From positions 35,783,538 through 35,847,537 of the forward strand of contig AP025041.1 of NCBI GenBank assembly GCA_036186865.1: a stretch of 64,000 bases of DNA, given 5' to 3'. The notes beneath the pieces are model-generated. The model saw only the letters and a list, made by a program, of their open reading frames with translations. It searched no databases and had not been told where the DNA came from. The position numbers and the translations under genes were made by a program. Positions within the stretch are counted from its first letter, which is position 1; each line of letters begins with the position of its first letter. Shown here piece after piece: positions 22,906 through 33,826 of this stretch. The DNA comes from Eustoma russellianum (Eukaryota; Streptophyta; Magnoliopsida; Gentianales; Gentianaceae).

Positions 22906-23617
22906 ATTCATGGATTACGCTACGTCTTTAGGATTTAACGTGCATAATGGTAATGATTTCCATGATGAGCTCAAATCTTCTAGCAATCCAACTGCTATTG
23001 AAAATAATTTGCAAGTTGCTGCCCATGATATACATTAAGAGTCTAGTGATTTATCTATTTGTAATCATGAATATCATGATGCCAAAAATAAAGTGCATGA
23101 GCGGAAAGAAGACTTGTATGTTAAAAACCATAATTTTCATAAAGCTGAACATAACATACATACGGCTTCCTTTGAATTGCATAAGATTGAAATAGATTTG
23201 CATAAAAACGACGAAGATGCATCGCATGATAACGTTGAACATGAAGCTGAAATTGTTTAAGGAGTTGATGGAAAACGTGTAGACAAATCTAAAATCGTAA
23301 ATAAAGAAGAAATGCAAAGGAACAATAAAAATGTGTTTAAAGTTTTATTGCCTAATGCTTTACCACCTTTGTTTGCACATGAATTTCCATTGTTTTATGT
23401 TCAAAAGATTCAAGTGAAGAACGACAATAGCACATTGTTTGTGTCTATTACAAAATATTCATTTGCTATGTGTTTTGTGGTTGAAAGTTATGTGCATCCT
23501 GCAATGTCAAGTCATAAAAAATGTAAACATACAAATGTGCCACAACAAAGTAACACAATTGCATGCAATTGCGGCATAATCTTTTCAAAAGCATTGGTTT
23601 GGATCTGGGTATTTTAA
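22906..23617 (+). pseudogene. Unidentified His-rich decayed ORF in E
   Basis: One frame stays open for about 710 bases except for stops at about 23037 and 23258. The predicted protein is unusual in its His spacing (EHQEFMDY, HNGNDFHDEL, CNHEYHDAKNKVHERK), then becomes hydrophobic with Cys and His near the end. I do not recognise a family. Given its position before the gypsy Pol tail it may be a decayed part of Gag or Pol. Alternatively it is chance openness in AT-rich DNA, which the repeated Cys/His pattern argues against only weakly. Confidence 0.35.
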
Positions 23618-24312
23618 GCTTTTCTATGGTGTTTAAATTTTTTTGGATTATTTATGTGTTTGATCCAGGAGCTTGGATATGCATGAATGATAACTTAAAA
23701 CCTGGTTTGCCTGTTGAAGTGAATACCATTTGGTTGAAACCATATGCTATGGAAATAGTCCTTGAAATAAGTCATATGATTGAGCATGTTTTGATGAACA
23801 CTTGTTTGACATGTGAGAATGCATTACACATACTAAAATTTGAACCTATGCTATGCTTCACGTCATGCATTACACTACCAGCTTTTGTGTATTGTAAGAA
23901 TTTGGTGCATGTTCTAATACATCCAACACACATTAGGAAGCGACAAAACAAGAACATCAAAACCATAAAATTAAAGGGAAGTAACTTCTTTGAGTCTAAG
24001 TTTCGTTCAATTTTACCTTATATGCTTTCTATCATATTGATATTTGATCCAGGTGGTGCTGAAAATAAACTATTCTATATTAGTTGTATGTTTTGTTTTT
24101 ATGTTACAAGCATGTGTAGAGCTAATGCAGATTTAGATTCGATGATGAATCCTTTCGAGCAAGAAGGGGATGATGAAGAAATGGAGCATAACCCACAAGT
24201 AGAAGACATGCAGAGGGTTGGAGAGAGAGGGAGGAAGCATGTCCGAGGAGGCGCTAAAGGGTCCAGTCACAAGAAGCAAAGCGAAAGAATTGAAGCTGGA
24301 CGTTATCGAGAT
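23618..24312 (+). pseudogene. Gypsy Pol C-terminal remnant of E
   Basis: In the frame ending at 24414, NPFEQEGDDEEMEHN appears near 24148. After a frameshift, the adjacent frame reads GPVTRSKAKELK at about 24259-24294. This pair, an acidic NPF...EGxDDE stretch followed by GP(V/I/M)TRSKAK, is characteristic of the Pol C-terminus in many plant Ty3/gypsy elements. Further upstream the frame is long but unrecognisable apart from a weak DPGAWICM resemblance to the integrase tail. Confidence 0.6.
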
Positions 24313-24430
24313 ACTTGTAAAAATTATGCGACACCAAGAGGAAAACATAGCTTAGCATTGGTGCTATCTATTAGAGCCTTAGAATCAGTTTTTATGAACG
24401 AAGAAAGAGTATAGGATGGACGAAAGGCAG

Positions 24431-25257
24431 GATGCAACGTCTAGGCATGCTCATGTATCGATCACGTGTAAAAACGTCTAGCATGGCCTAGTTTTTGGAC
24501 GTCATGGCTTTTATTATTATATTATATTTTGGAGTCATATTACAGGTTTTTAGAGTGTTTTTAGACATAAAAAACGTTAGTTAAAAGATAGGAAAATAGG
24601 CTTTCCAAACTTTTAGAATGCCTACAAAGTAAGGTTTTTCATAAGATGACCATATCTCGATATTTTGGTCATAACTATCTCATACAATGTTGTTGTGAGG
24701 TGATTCAAGATGCGATGGAAACTATTCATCCAGGGATATAGCATTCTAGGAGACCTTATTGACAGATTCAGCTTCTAGATATCCGAGATAAGGTGTGGTA
24801 TGTTGGAAGATACTGAGGTGATGAAAATCCAAGAGAAGACCTATACTAGCTCTTTTAAATTAGTTTTATCACTTATAGGGTTATATGTATACATGGTCAG
24901 CCACTTGGAAACTCAGAATATTGAATGAAAAGTTATAATTTTCAGCCAAAGACTGTCTACCAAAGTTCTTCCTTGTGTTTTCTTTGATCTTCGATCAAAA
25001 CTAGATTTTGTATCAACGTCTTGAGGAAACGTTGTAGGAGAATTGCATCCTTCCATCTTGAATACACATAGCAGTGGTGAATTGTTGTTCTCTGATCATG
25101 AACAAGCTTCAAGGAGATGGATATTGCTCAGTCAAAACGAGAGACACATGGCTAAGACTGGTTTTCTTGAATCGTTCCTGTCACCGCTCAAGGTTTCTTT
25201 TGAAAGACGAGTTTGAACCGAGAAAAGATCCATTCTTTTCTGTGGAGGCACGCATCA
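24431..25257 (+). repeat. Tentative 3' LTR of gypsy element E
   Basis: Non-coding sequence follows the Pol tail and ends in a block shared with 17673-17763 (GTTCCTGTCACCGCTCAAGG-like, then a GGAGGCACGCATCA end). The left boundary is a guess at a TG near 24431. No target duplication could be assigned. Confidence 0.35.
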
Positions 25258-26566
25258 GCATCGTCTACTACAACAGCCTTGGAAAAAAAAATTATGGAGG
25301 AGCTCATCAAGCGCTAAGCTTATGAGAAATCTAAGATATTACAAGTAGGTTATCACACTACCTAGACGGATGAAATTGTGTATTGCCTAAAGCATAGAAA
25401 TGAGTCCTATTGTAAGCAAGCAGCTCACAAGCTTTGCATCAAAATGGCTCGGTACGCAATGTTCAGTGAAGTTCTACATAAGAAATTGTTTTCACAACCT
25501 TGGATGAAACGTGTTTCAGAAGAATAAAGGGATTATATTCTCAGAGAGATTCATATGATAAATTATGAAAACAATTCTGGATTAAGATCTTTACCTCAAA
25601 AACATTTACTAGCCTATTATTATTGCCCGACCTTACACAGAGATGCCCTTGAGTTGATGAAGTCAAAACCAATTATGCTAGGTACATGCTTTGTTAACTC
25701 GTGTTCCTAATCTAGAGAAGATTTCAGTCATTAATCCATGGCATTTTTTCAATGGGGAAGGGGGTGATCTGGTTGGACCTTTGCCATGCGATTCAGGTTC
25801 ATTATTTAATTTGATTATATTTGTCAATTACTTCAGCAAGTGTATTGAGGCAGAGCCTCTAGCATCAATAAATGGGAAAAATATGATTAAATGTTTTCGC
25901 AAAAATATCGTATCCTGATTTAAATTGCCAAAAGTGTTAGTTTCAGATAATAGAAAATAGTTTACGGAGCATGTTAAAATTTAATGTGCTAAGTTACATA
26001 TCACATAATATTTCACTTCACTAGCCCATCCTCACACATAGGGCCAAGCAAAACTTGCTAATCGGAATTTGAAAGAATGGTTAAAGAAACAATTAGGACA
26101 AGTAGGAATAGGATGGATTGATGAGCTTCTCAGTATATTATGTGCTTATTAAAACATTCCTTCCACCTAAAAAAACACCGTTTGCTCTTGTTTATAGATC
26201 GGAAGCAGTGTACCAGCCAACATTAATGCTTCATCAAGCAATATTGAAAATTATTCATGCACAACAATTAAAATCTTCTTCTTAATCTTGGTGAATTGGA
26301 AGAAAAAATGAAAAGAGCTCATACCAATATGGCAAGGTAAAAGATTATGATTCGTTAATACTACAATGCGAAGAGTTTGGTACCAATTTATCAAAATCGG
26401 CTATCTTGTTCTTATAAAGAACTTAGATAGTTAGGTCAGCCCGTTTGTAAAGTTAGACCCTCAGTGGAAAAGTCCATACCATGTTATAATGCTTTTTCTT
26501 CTAGAACTTATAAATTAGAAGCTCTAAGTGGTACACTATGTCAAGTACTTGACATGTTTCAAATTT
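25258..26566 (+). pseudogene. Gypsy (Tat-like) integrase and Pol tail, element F
   Basis: From about 25400 the plus strand resembles Tat-lineage gypsy Pol. First comes the region before integrase (CKQAAHKLCIK, KKLFSQPWMKRV, YILREIHM), then a decayed HHCC zinc domain in which His and Cys are replaced. The core follows with GGDLVGPLP, NYFSKCIEAEPLA and LVSDNRKQF. The third catalytic site reads GQAKLANR, so the Glu is replaced by Lys. A final YKLEALSGT stretch ends at a stop near 26566. Many stops and shifts show an old, inactive copy. Upstream Pol is missing because element E abuts at 25257. Confidence 0.8.
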
Positions 26567-27179
26567 GAAGCCATTTCAGATATAATCTGTTAGACTTTTC
26601 TTTGAAAGAAATCAATTTCATAGCTTAGTTTATTGTTCACTATTTATTTACATTCTAGTATAAATAGGTCAACCACTGAACAACGCTCGATAAGCAGATC
26701 TGAACATTATCATAACCGATGGAAACATTCGAAGTGAAGGTTCAACTTTTGATTTCAGCAGGTCTGAATCGTCATTCCTAAACAAAGGGAGTGTTAAAAA
26801 GCTCAACGTCAACCTTATAATTACAGCATGTCTTAATCATCTTTTTCAGATAAGAAAATTTAACGAAGCATAGCATTATCTGGATCATTGGAACAATATT
26901 TTTAAACTTAAAATATATTTTATTGATCCATTATACTTTGTTTTAGGGTGCTATACTGATATATACACCTCAGGTTTAATAGTTCCAATCAAATTAGACT
27001 TGTAACAGTTGATGTAAATTACAATTTTTTTTATAAGTTAGCAAGTAAAAAAATGTTGAATAGAGACATGAAAGAATTAAAATTTTTAAACAATGATATT
27101 TGGAGTATTGCTATTAGGAATGCAAGTTACAAGGAAATAGAGATAATTATTCTAGAAGGGTGGAATAGTGGATATCTCC
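26567..27179. other. Spacer of element F
   Basis: AT-rich sequence between the integrase end and the antisense coding remnant. A TATAAATA at 26661-26668 on the plus strand is the only motif I noticed. No gene is supported. Confidence 0.4.
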
Positions 27180-28415
27180 AAACTCACATCACCAGATTAG
27201 TTAACCTAGGCTGCAGCATCTACCTGCTCATCTTCAGTAGCATTTGTCTCTTCGTCATCATCAAGCAGCATCTCCCTGAGGTCAGTATCATCTCTAAATA
27301 AAGTGAAGCAGTCATCATATTCAGTTGGAATGCTGAATTGTAAATACTTATAGTTATTGCATCGATCTTTCTTATTTCAAAAAGATTCAACCTTGGCTCA
27401 AATATCAAGCGTTTCAGTAAAACTGATTTTTAGCATTGAAGCTTCAATGATGGCTAAATTAGCCGACAAAATTTTGGGTTTTTTCAATTCAAAAATGTCT
27501 TCTTCATTGGTTTTTGACAATTTAGCATACTGACCTTTTCAATGAATAACCTCATTTTGATGATTGGAGGATTCTGTTTCAGTGAAGCATTCTCTGATTT
27601 CAGCTATGATAGTTGATCTTCTAAGGTAGCTAATTTCCCTTTATCCTTGTCTACATCTTCAAGACGTTTTTTCATATTTTCATTCTCTGAGCGGATACCT
27701 GTTGAGGTCAGCTACATACCAGATATCATCTTCTTATACTGATACAATTTAAAATTGGTTGTAGCTAAAGTCACATCAGATTCTGCCTTCCCCTTTCTCA
27801 GTTTCCCTAATTCTTTTTTTTTTGGCCCAGAAATCCTCTTGTTTCTTTTTTGGTCAATCAGACAAAGTGAGATTTTTCTTCTTCTCATCTTTTAGCAGCT
27901 TCCAGCTCTTTTGCTCTGTTGATGAAGTTAATATTTTTTGTTCTGAGTTGCAATTAATAAATAAAGGTGTTACGTAGTAGAACTTATGTAATGATCGAAA
28001 ATGCCTTTATATTTTGAGTTTACCACCACTTCAACTCTATGAATTGAGCCGGCTAATTATTTGAAAGATGATGCTTGAAAAGCTCTTATAGAAAGAACAA
28101 GTCCTTACTCAGCTAATGTGCTATCTCTGGATCTTGGAAACTATTGATATCATTAAAAGATTCAACACGCTCTTCAATTCCTGGTTGGCCTTGTTGCTGA
28201 GTCACCTCGGTAATAAGAGGTTTAATGGGAGAAGGCCACTCATCAATAGTACAACTATGTCTTATTAGAGCTCCAAGGCTTTCACCTCTCTTCCTTTTTC
28301 CAGCACCTTTAGTTCTTGTTCTTTGGGCCATCGTCTGATGATCTTCATATTTTTTGTCCTCTTCAATCTCTTCTGCTGGCTGCTGATATCGAGCTGACAT
28401 GCTCATCTCTGATAA
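27180..28415 (-). pseudogene. Antisense ORF remnant of gypsy F (coiled coil)
   Basis: The minus strand is coding-like while the integrase is on the plus strand. A 97-codon open stretch (28406-28113) has a basic KGAGKRKRGE motif. Below it, at about 27800-27550, a frame with two stops encodes heptad-like sequence (ENENMKKRLEDVDKDKGKLATLEDQLS). Some Tat-lineage gypsy elements carry an additional ORF antisense to gag-pol between pol and the 3' LTR, and this fits that position. The 5' part would lie beyond the nested elements G and C, at 35757-36709 and 54863-55463. Function unknown. Confidence 0.5.
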
Positions 28416-30324
28416 TGTAGCGTCCTGTCCCGAACCCTAGGGTCAGAACCGGTACGCCCGCCGTATTCCGCTAAGAGATATACAAAGCGTTTGTACGAAT
28501 CCTGCACTTATCAAAACGACATAGTATTCGATTGCGGAAGCGAAATAAATCAATTCGAAATCTTAAATCGAAAGTAAAAGTCCCAAAATCATATATAGTC
28601 AAAATCAAGTCACATTCCCTTAAACGCCATCGTAAAGTAACCAAATAAGAAATCCCTAAGCTATCTCCTCAAATGAAATAATAATAAAATAAACTTCTCC
28701 CTTTCTCTATCCTTCGTCATCCATCATCCTCTAAGAATCCCAAAGTGCCCACTCAGAGTCTTCTCCAATCCATATGTAATCATACCCTGAATCGTCTGCA
28801 ATAAAACAAAACGAACGGTGTGAGCGACAAAAACGTCACTCAGTAGGTACCCTGCCTACATCGGCCCTGTGAGATCATACATGCTAGGACAGTAGTGAAA
28901 TACATATAAGTACAGTAATACGAAAATAGACTGTCCACGTTTTCACAAATACATATAATGGTTATAAATTCTTAAAACAATCAAAACACATAATCATACG
29001 AAATGAGCGTGAAATGCAATGTCACATATATGATGCATGATAAGCCTACATTCTTGAAAACATACATACTATCGTGCAATGCATGACCCCGGGACCTAAC
29101 AGAACGTAACGGAACGGAATGGAACAGATATGCGACTTAGGTCTCGCATGTCTTAACATAACATAACAAATATGCGACTTAGGTCTCGCATGTCTTAACA
29201 TAATATAACAGATATGCGACTTAGGTCTCGCATATCTTAACAGAACAGAACAGATATGCGACTTAGGTCTCGCATACCTTAACAAAACAGATACGCGACT
29301 TAGGTCTCGCATATCTTAACAGAACAGAACAGATATGCGATTTAGGTCTCGCATACCTTAACAGAACAGAACAGATATGCGACTTAGGTCTCGCATACCC
29401 TAACGGAACAAAACAGATATGCGACTTAGGTCTCGCATACCCTAATGCAATGTCGTGATGCATGAATGCACAGAAATCACATACAAAATCCTTCATTTAC
29501 TTTTCCTTTTCCTTTTCTTTTCCTTTTTTCTTTTTCCTTATTCTTTTTCCATTTTTCCTGGCGCCTCCTTTCTGCGTCCTCAGCATAGTTTGTTTCCCCC
29601 TACTTTTCCAAACTTTCGTCCCTTCCTTTTCAATTCCCCCGCCAACGACCCCCCCTCAACCGACAGCCCCCCACTCCCTCACCCCAGCTGCACCCCCACC
29701 CTATATCCGCACCCCCTTGGCCCCCCTAACCAGCCCCACCCCATCAATCCGGTAGCACGTGGCCATAGCCCACTACCACCGGCCACGCGCTGCCGCCACC
29801 AACACTTTTTTTTCGATTCCGGTATTTATATATACATCAAAAATACAATCTTTTCCAATTTCTTCATACGAAAATAACATCTTTCATATATGTACATATA
29901 CGATCATACATACGGGTATACAACTCATCAAATACATATATAATCAGATACCAATCATCTATACAATCACAAATACTAATGCACGATCTCATTTTCATAA
30001 AGAAATTAAAGATTATCGTTTTTACATTCAACGGATGTTAAGGGGGCACCTACCTGATGATTAATACGCGGTTGAAAGGTTGATCGGGTTGGTGGTGCTC
30101 CTCCCAAAACTGGCGGCCTTGAGGCTTCTTAAAGGAGAGATTGTTGTTTTTTCTCTCTCTGAAAGGAGCGGACGTTTGCTAGAATGAGGAGGGAGAGGAG
30201 TTCACGTGGTTAAATAGAAATTTGGTTAGGGTTTAGGGAAAATTTCCTAATCAAATTAGATTTAATAATTAATTAGCCCAAATACGCTTTTTTTTACCAT
30301 TATTTAAAAAAATAGGATATAACA
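28416..30324 (-). repeat. 3' LTR of element G
   Basis: On the plus strand it runs from TGTAGCGTCCTGTCC to GGATATAACA, 1909 bp. It includes eight copies of a hairpin-forming repeat (29129-29440) and a C-rich stretch near 29640-29760. Short open frames in it are duplicated in the other LTR and are not credible genes. Confidence 0.9.
29129..29440. repeat. 42-bp tandem array with hairpin units, 3' LTR of G
   Basis: TATGCGACTTAGGTCTCGCAT units begin near 29129, 29171, 29213, 29254, 29291, 29333, 29375 and 29417. The arms TATGCGA and TCGCATA pair across an eight-base loop. The array repeats at 34540-34855 in the other LTR. Confidence 0.9.
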
Positions 30325-30337
30325 TTCTCCCCTCCTT
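30325..30337 (-). promoter_or_regulatory. Polypurine tract of element G
   Basis: AAGGAGGGGAGAA on the minus strand abuts the 3' LTR. Just upstream on that strand, GTTTCGAGGACGAAAC is a short palindrome that matches the usual end of Tekay-type pol. Confidence 0.75.
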
Positions 30338-33225
30338 ACAAAAAGTTTCGTCCTCGAAACTTGTGTATTACGTAATCAATAACTTAGTATAGTCCTACAT
30401 AATTCATTTACCTAGATCATGACCGAACTTAGCATCCATTGCGTATTTTGATATATTACACATTTCATTTCCTCAATACAGGACTAAGTCCTCAAATCAT
30501 TCAGTGTGTATATATGCAAATGTAATCTTTAAATCCATTTTCCTCCGTCTGATAGATCGTAACCTATACCTTCTATAGTTCTCGAATCAACCTTAAGGGT
30601 ATCGTCATTATACTGGCTTCATAAGTTAATCGTCGGTCTATATCGTACTTGTATTTGCTATCATGAGCAAACCTCTAAAATCAGTTCTTAGGTGTCGTAT
30701 AATCTTTAACTTAATGCCTTGATCACAAGACTCATCCCTGAAGCTGTATGTATTTCTCGGAATACATTGTACTCTAGTACGATTTAATTTAGTCATCACT
30801 AACATCTCACGAGATGTTCTAGTCCTTATAGGGTTCAATCCTTACTTAATTCTCTATAATTAGTGCTTACAAACTTCTACTTATACCACTTGACGTGTAT
30901 CATTCAGCTTATTACAATCTACAATACCGGGTTCTTAAACTTGTCACATATGATCCATCCACTAGACGATTAACCATACTAACATCCTTGGTGTATGGCA
31001 ATATGGTAACAGTTACCCTTCCTTAACACAACCAAGTCTTCAAAATCAGTTCTTATATACTTACGAACTAGCTCTATGATCATGCTCTTAATTCCTCAGA
31101 GACATCGTCAGCAGCCTAGTATACGAAATATGTGTATGGACATATTTTTCTTCAGGTTAAAAGAAGAGTAGCTTACTTGGCTATAATTTTGAATATAGCT
31201 TTAACCATTTAAAATACTAAACCTTCTAATTTTTGTAAACATAAAACCTAAAGTATCATAGATTTATTTTCGGAATGCGATATCTCAAATGACCATTTTA
31301 AAAACAATGATATAACTTGTTCGCAAGGCATTTTGGTAAAATTGCATCAAAACAGTTGAAAACTTAATAATGTAAGGTTTTATGAAGCGATTTGAATACG
31401 GTACCTTCCGTTTCCAAAAAACAGGTATATATTTTGAAAGCTATTTTTTTTGGCTTCACAAAAGTTAATTAAGTTCATCGCATGCGGATAAATAACTTCG
31501 AAAACATTTAAACGGTTAAACTGCTTGCGATGTCGATAGTCGTCAAATTAAATTAATTTTGACAAAAAAATTTAGATGTACCAAAAATGGAAATTTGAAA
31601 TATACGGCAAGAAATACATATAAACACATCGTTTTGGCAAGAACATCAATATTTTAAACGTTTTTTCCCTTTTTAGGGTCGTCAAAAGAATTGAAATTTT
31701 TATTATGCTAATTTACATGTACGGATAAAAAAATCCAGCCTCGTAAATTTTAGTAGACTATATAAAGAAATATGACTTAATAAGGTATTTTCGAAAATAA
31801 AATGTCTTTTGAAGTCTCTGTAAAATATAGATATAACTCGGTGTACGTGATTATATAAAATATTTATCTGCTAGAGAAATAATAGTCCAATATTTCGTAT
31901 AATTTCTATAATCCATCCTTATTTTCAAAAGAACAATCCGTCTATGTATCGTTTCTTATAAGTCTAACATTCAGCTACTATGATAAAATCCCTAACTTAA
32001 ATTGTCCAATCATAGCATGGCACACTAAATATTTATTGACTTAAGGTGTTCTAACTCACCATGCTTCCGCTGTGCCATACTGATCCACTATATTTCTTTA
32101 CTTTGAACCGTTACTTATCCTAGTTAGATCTCACCCCGAACAAGCAACTACTACTGGTTCATGCTTACTATATTTCAATTCAAGCCTACTAGATTCAATC
32201 CAAATGTTCCGATGTCAACATTTAACCCACAATTTGTGATGATATCGTATTCCAAGACACATACTATAGTCGATTCTCGCATGTCGCTATTGTCCAATAC
32301 CTCTAATAAGACTAATATCGTCGACCTATTTTGATTACCTGCATTCAACATCTTAACCCTAGACTATAAATTCCTTTGTACAATATCCTTAACTAAACTC
32401 TACTGATTATAACGCTAATCGTTATTTAGTTTCTACCATTCTACTATAAATCATCTCTTAGTATTTATTATACTATTATAATTCTTTTCTTTGTAGCTAT
32501 AGTCACAACTTAGAACTAAACCTGCTCTGATATTACCGTACAAGTAGAGATGTGGACCCGATTTACTTTACCCTAATGGTACTAAGTGCCATATTGCAGT
32601 TGTGGCAAGGCAACTCGAGTTACTGTCTGACACATTAATATGCCAACTAACGTTTGTAGTAGGATATTCTAGTTAACATTGTAATTCATTCAAATCAATT
32701 ATATAGCATTTAACTAGGGTTACTAAGATCACAGCTTAGAGAGTTATGATCAACCTCAGATAAGGGAGAATCGTATAGGATATCCTAGGTATAAGTGTTT
32801 CAAAACCGATCGACTTCTTAATTTTAAGATCATAACTTATCTGTAGGATCGTTCTTAGCATCATCATTTCTTAAGTCTAAGATCACGTCTTATTTCCAAA
32901 TCATAATAGTACATAAGCAATACTTATTACTAAATTAGTACTTATGTCTAAAGCCAACTCTTAATCGAGATTGTTATTTATATCTAAGATCGCGCCTTAT
33001 GTTCAGGATCATTGCTTATAACTAAGATCAGTACCTATGTTCATGATCATCGCTTATGCTCAAATCATCACTTATGTATAAGATTGTGACTTAGAGACAA
33101 AATCGTAACTTATTCTCTAATATCATGGCCTAATTCTACATTTCCGCCGTGCATCTAGAGCCATGCTCTGAAGATCGTACTGTCGGCACGTAATACCTCT
33201 TGAACTCATTCTGAAATTAGATCTA
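30338..33225 (-). other. Non-coding repeat-rich interior of G
   Basis: I find no RT, integrase or protease motif in either strand over about 2.9 kb. From about 32500 to 33160, and again at 33600-33790, the sequence is a diffuse array of words like TCTAAGATCA and CTTATG at roughly 20-bp intervals. The block near 33130-33180 resembles the leader next to the primer site (33778-33826), a local duplication. Confidence 0.6.
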
Positions 33226-33275
33226 AGTGATCAGTGATGTCAGTTGTGTTGCACCACCACTCCTTTGCATCCGTT

Positions 33276-33461
33276 TTAGAAGAGTCTCAAGTCCAAGTGC
33301 GGTGGTGGTGGATCCTGTGGCTGCCGATGTTGTTGCGCCACAGCTTGGGCCACGACCAGTAGTGCGTCGGTCAGGGCCTGGGGAAGCACGACCTGCGGTG
33401 GAGCCCTATTCTCAGAAGGATTCCTATTGCCGTTCCTATTGTTCTTATTTCTTGGCGGCAT
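33276..33461 (-). pseudogene. Gag N-terminal fragment of element G
   Basis: A 61-codon minus-strand frame starts MPPRNKNNRNGN and continues with Pro-rich sequence, then ALTDALLVVAQAVAQQ. A start of MPPR followed by a Pro-rich segment and an Ala/Gln helix is typical of the Gag N-terminus in plant gypsy elements of the Tekay type. It lies about 350 bases inside the primer site, as expected. The capsid and knuckle do not follow, so only the start remains. Use of the fragment is unknown; in such derivatives the region can hold packaging signals. Confidence 0.55.
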
Positions 33462-33812
33462 TTTGCTATGACAAGAAAATTTTCTGTTTTGTCCAAGGGC
33501 ATTTCAGGAAATATATAACTCAAGAAATAGAAAACAATCAAATACATATAAACAAAACAAAAATAGAAACCAACCGTGCCCCCAGTCCGATCATCACTTA
33601 GTCTGAATCAAATTTATTCTAGGTCAAACTTAGTCTCAGATCATAGCTTACATCTAGAATCAAACTTAGTCTCAGATCACAGCTTATGTCTAGAATCAAA
33701 CTTAGTCTAAGATCAAACTTACTTCTATTATCAGAACTTAAATCTATAGTTATCTCTTACGTCTAAAATCATTTCTTAATTCTACATTTTCTGCAATAGA
33801 TCTAGAGCCTCG

Positions 33813-33824
33813 GCTCTGATACCA
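33813..33824 (-). promoter_or_regulatory. Primer-binding site of element G
   Basis: On the minus strand TGGTATCAGAGC follows the 5' LTR end after two bases, complementary to initiator methionine tRNA. Confidence 0.9.
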
Positions 33825-33826
33825 CC

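Larger units (their letters stand above)
17673..25257 (+). mobile_element. Degenerate Ty3/gypsy element E (contains solo LTR S)
   Basis: About 90 bases at 17673-17763 resemble 25165-25257 and end in the same GCATCA. The first copy is followed by a near-perfect tRNA primer-binding site at 17767, the second by unrelated sequence. I read these as a truncated 5' LTR end and a 3' LTR end. Near the right side a gypsy Pol C-terminal motif occurs (24115-24290). Without the nested 3.4-kb LTR the element is about 4.2 kb and lacks recognisable gag, RT and integrase, so it is a deletion derivative. The boundaries are tentative. Confidence 0.45.

Noticed and set aside
29129..29440. Possible CRISPR-like array (regular repeats of palindromic units)
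   Set aside because: Inter-repeat sequences are themselves repeated rather than unique, there are no cas genes, and the setting is a plant retrotransposon LTR.
29046..29877. Cys/Arg repeat protein (YARPKSHICSV) and Pro-rich frames
   Set aside because: They arise from the 42-bp hairpin repeat and C-rich segment of the G LTR and recur in its other LTR.
33227..33601. 124-codon plus-strand frame in element G
   Set aside because: It is antisense to the Gag start (MPPRNK) and has no recognisable domain.
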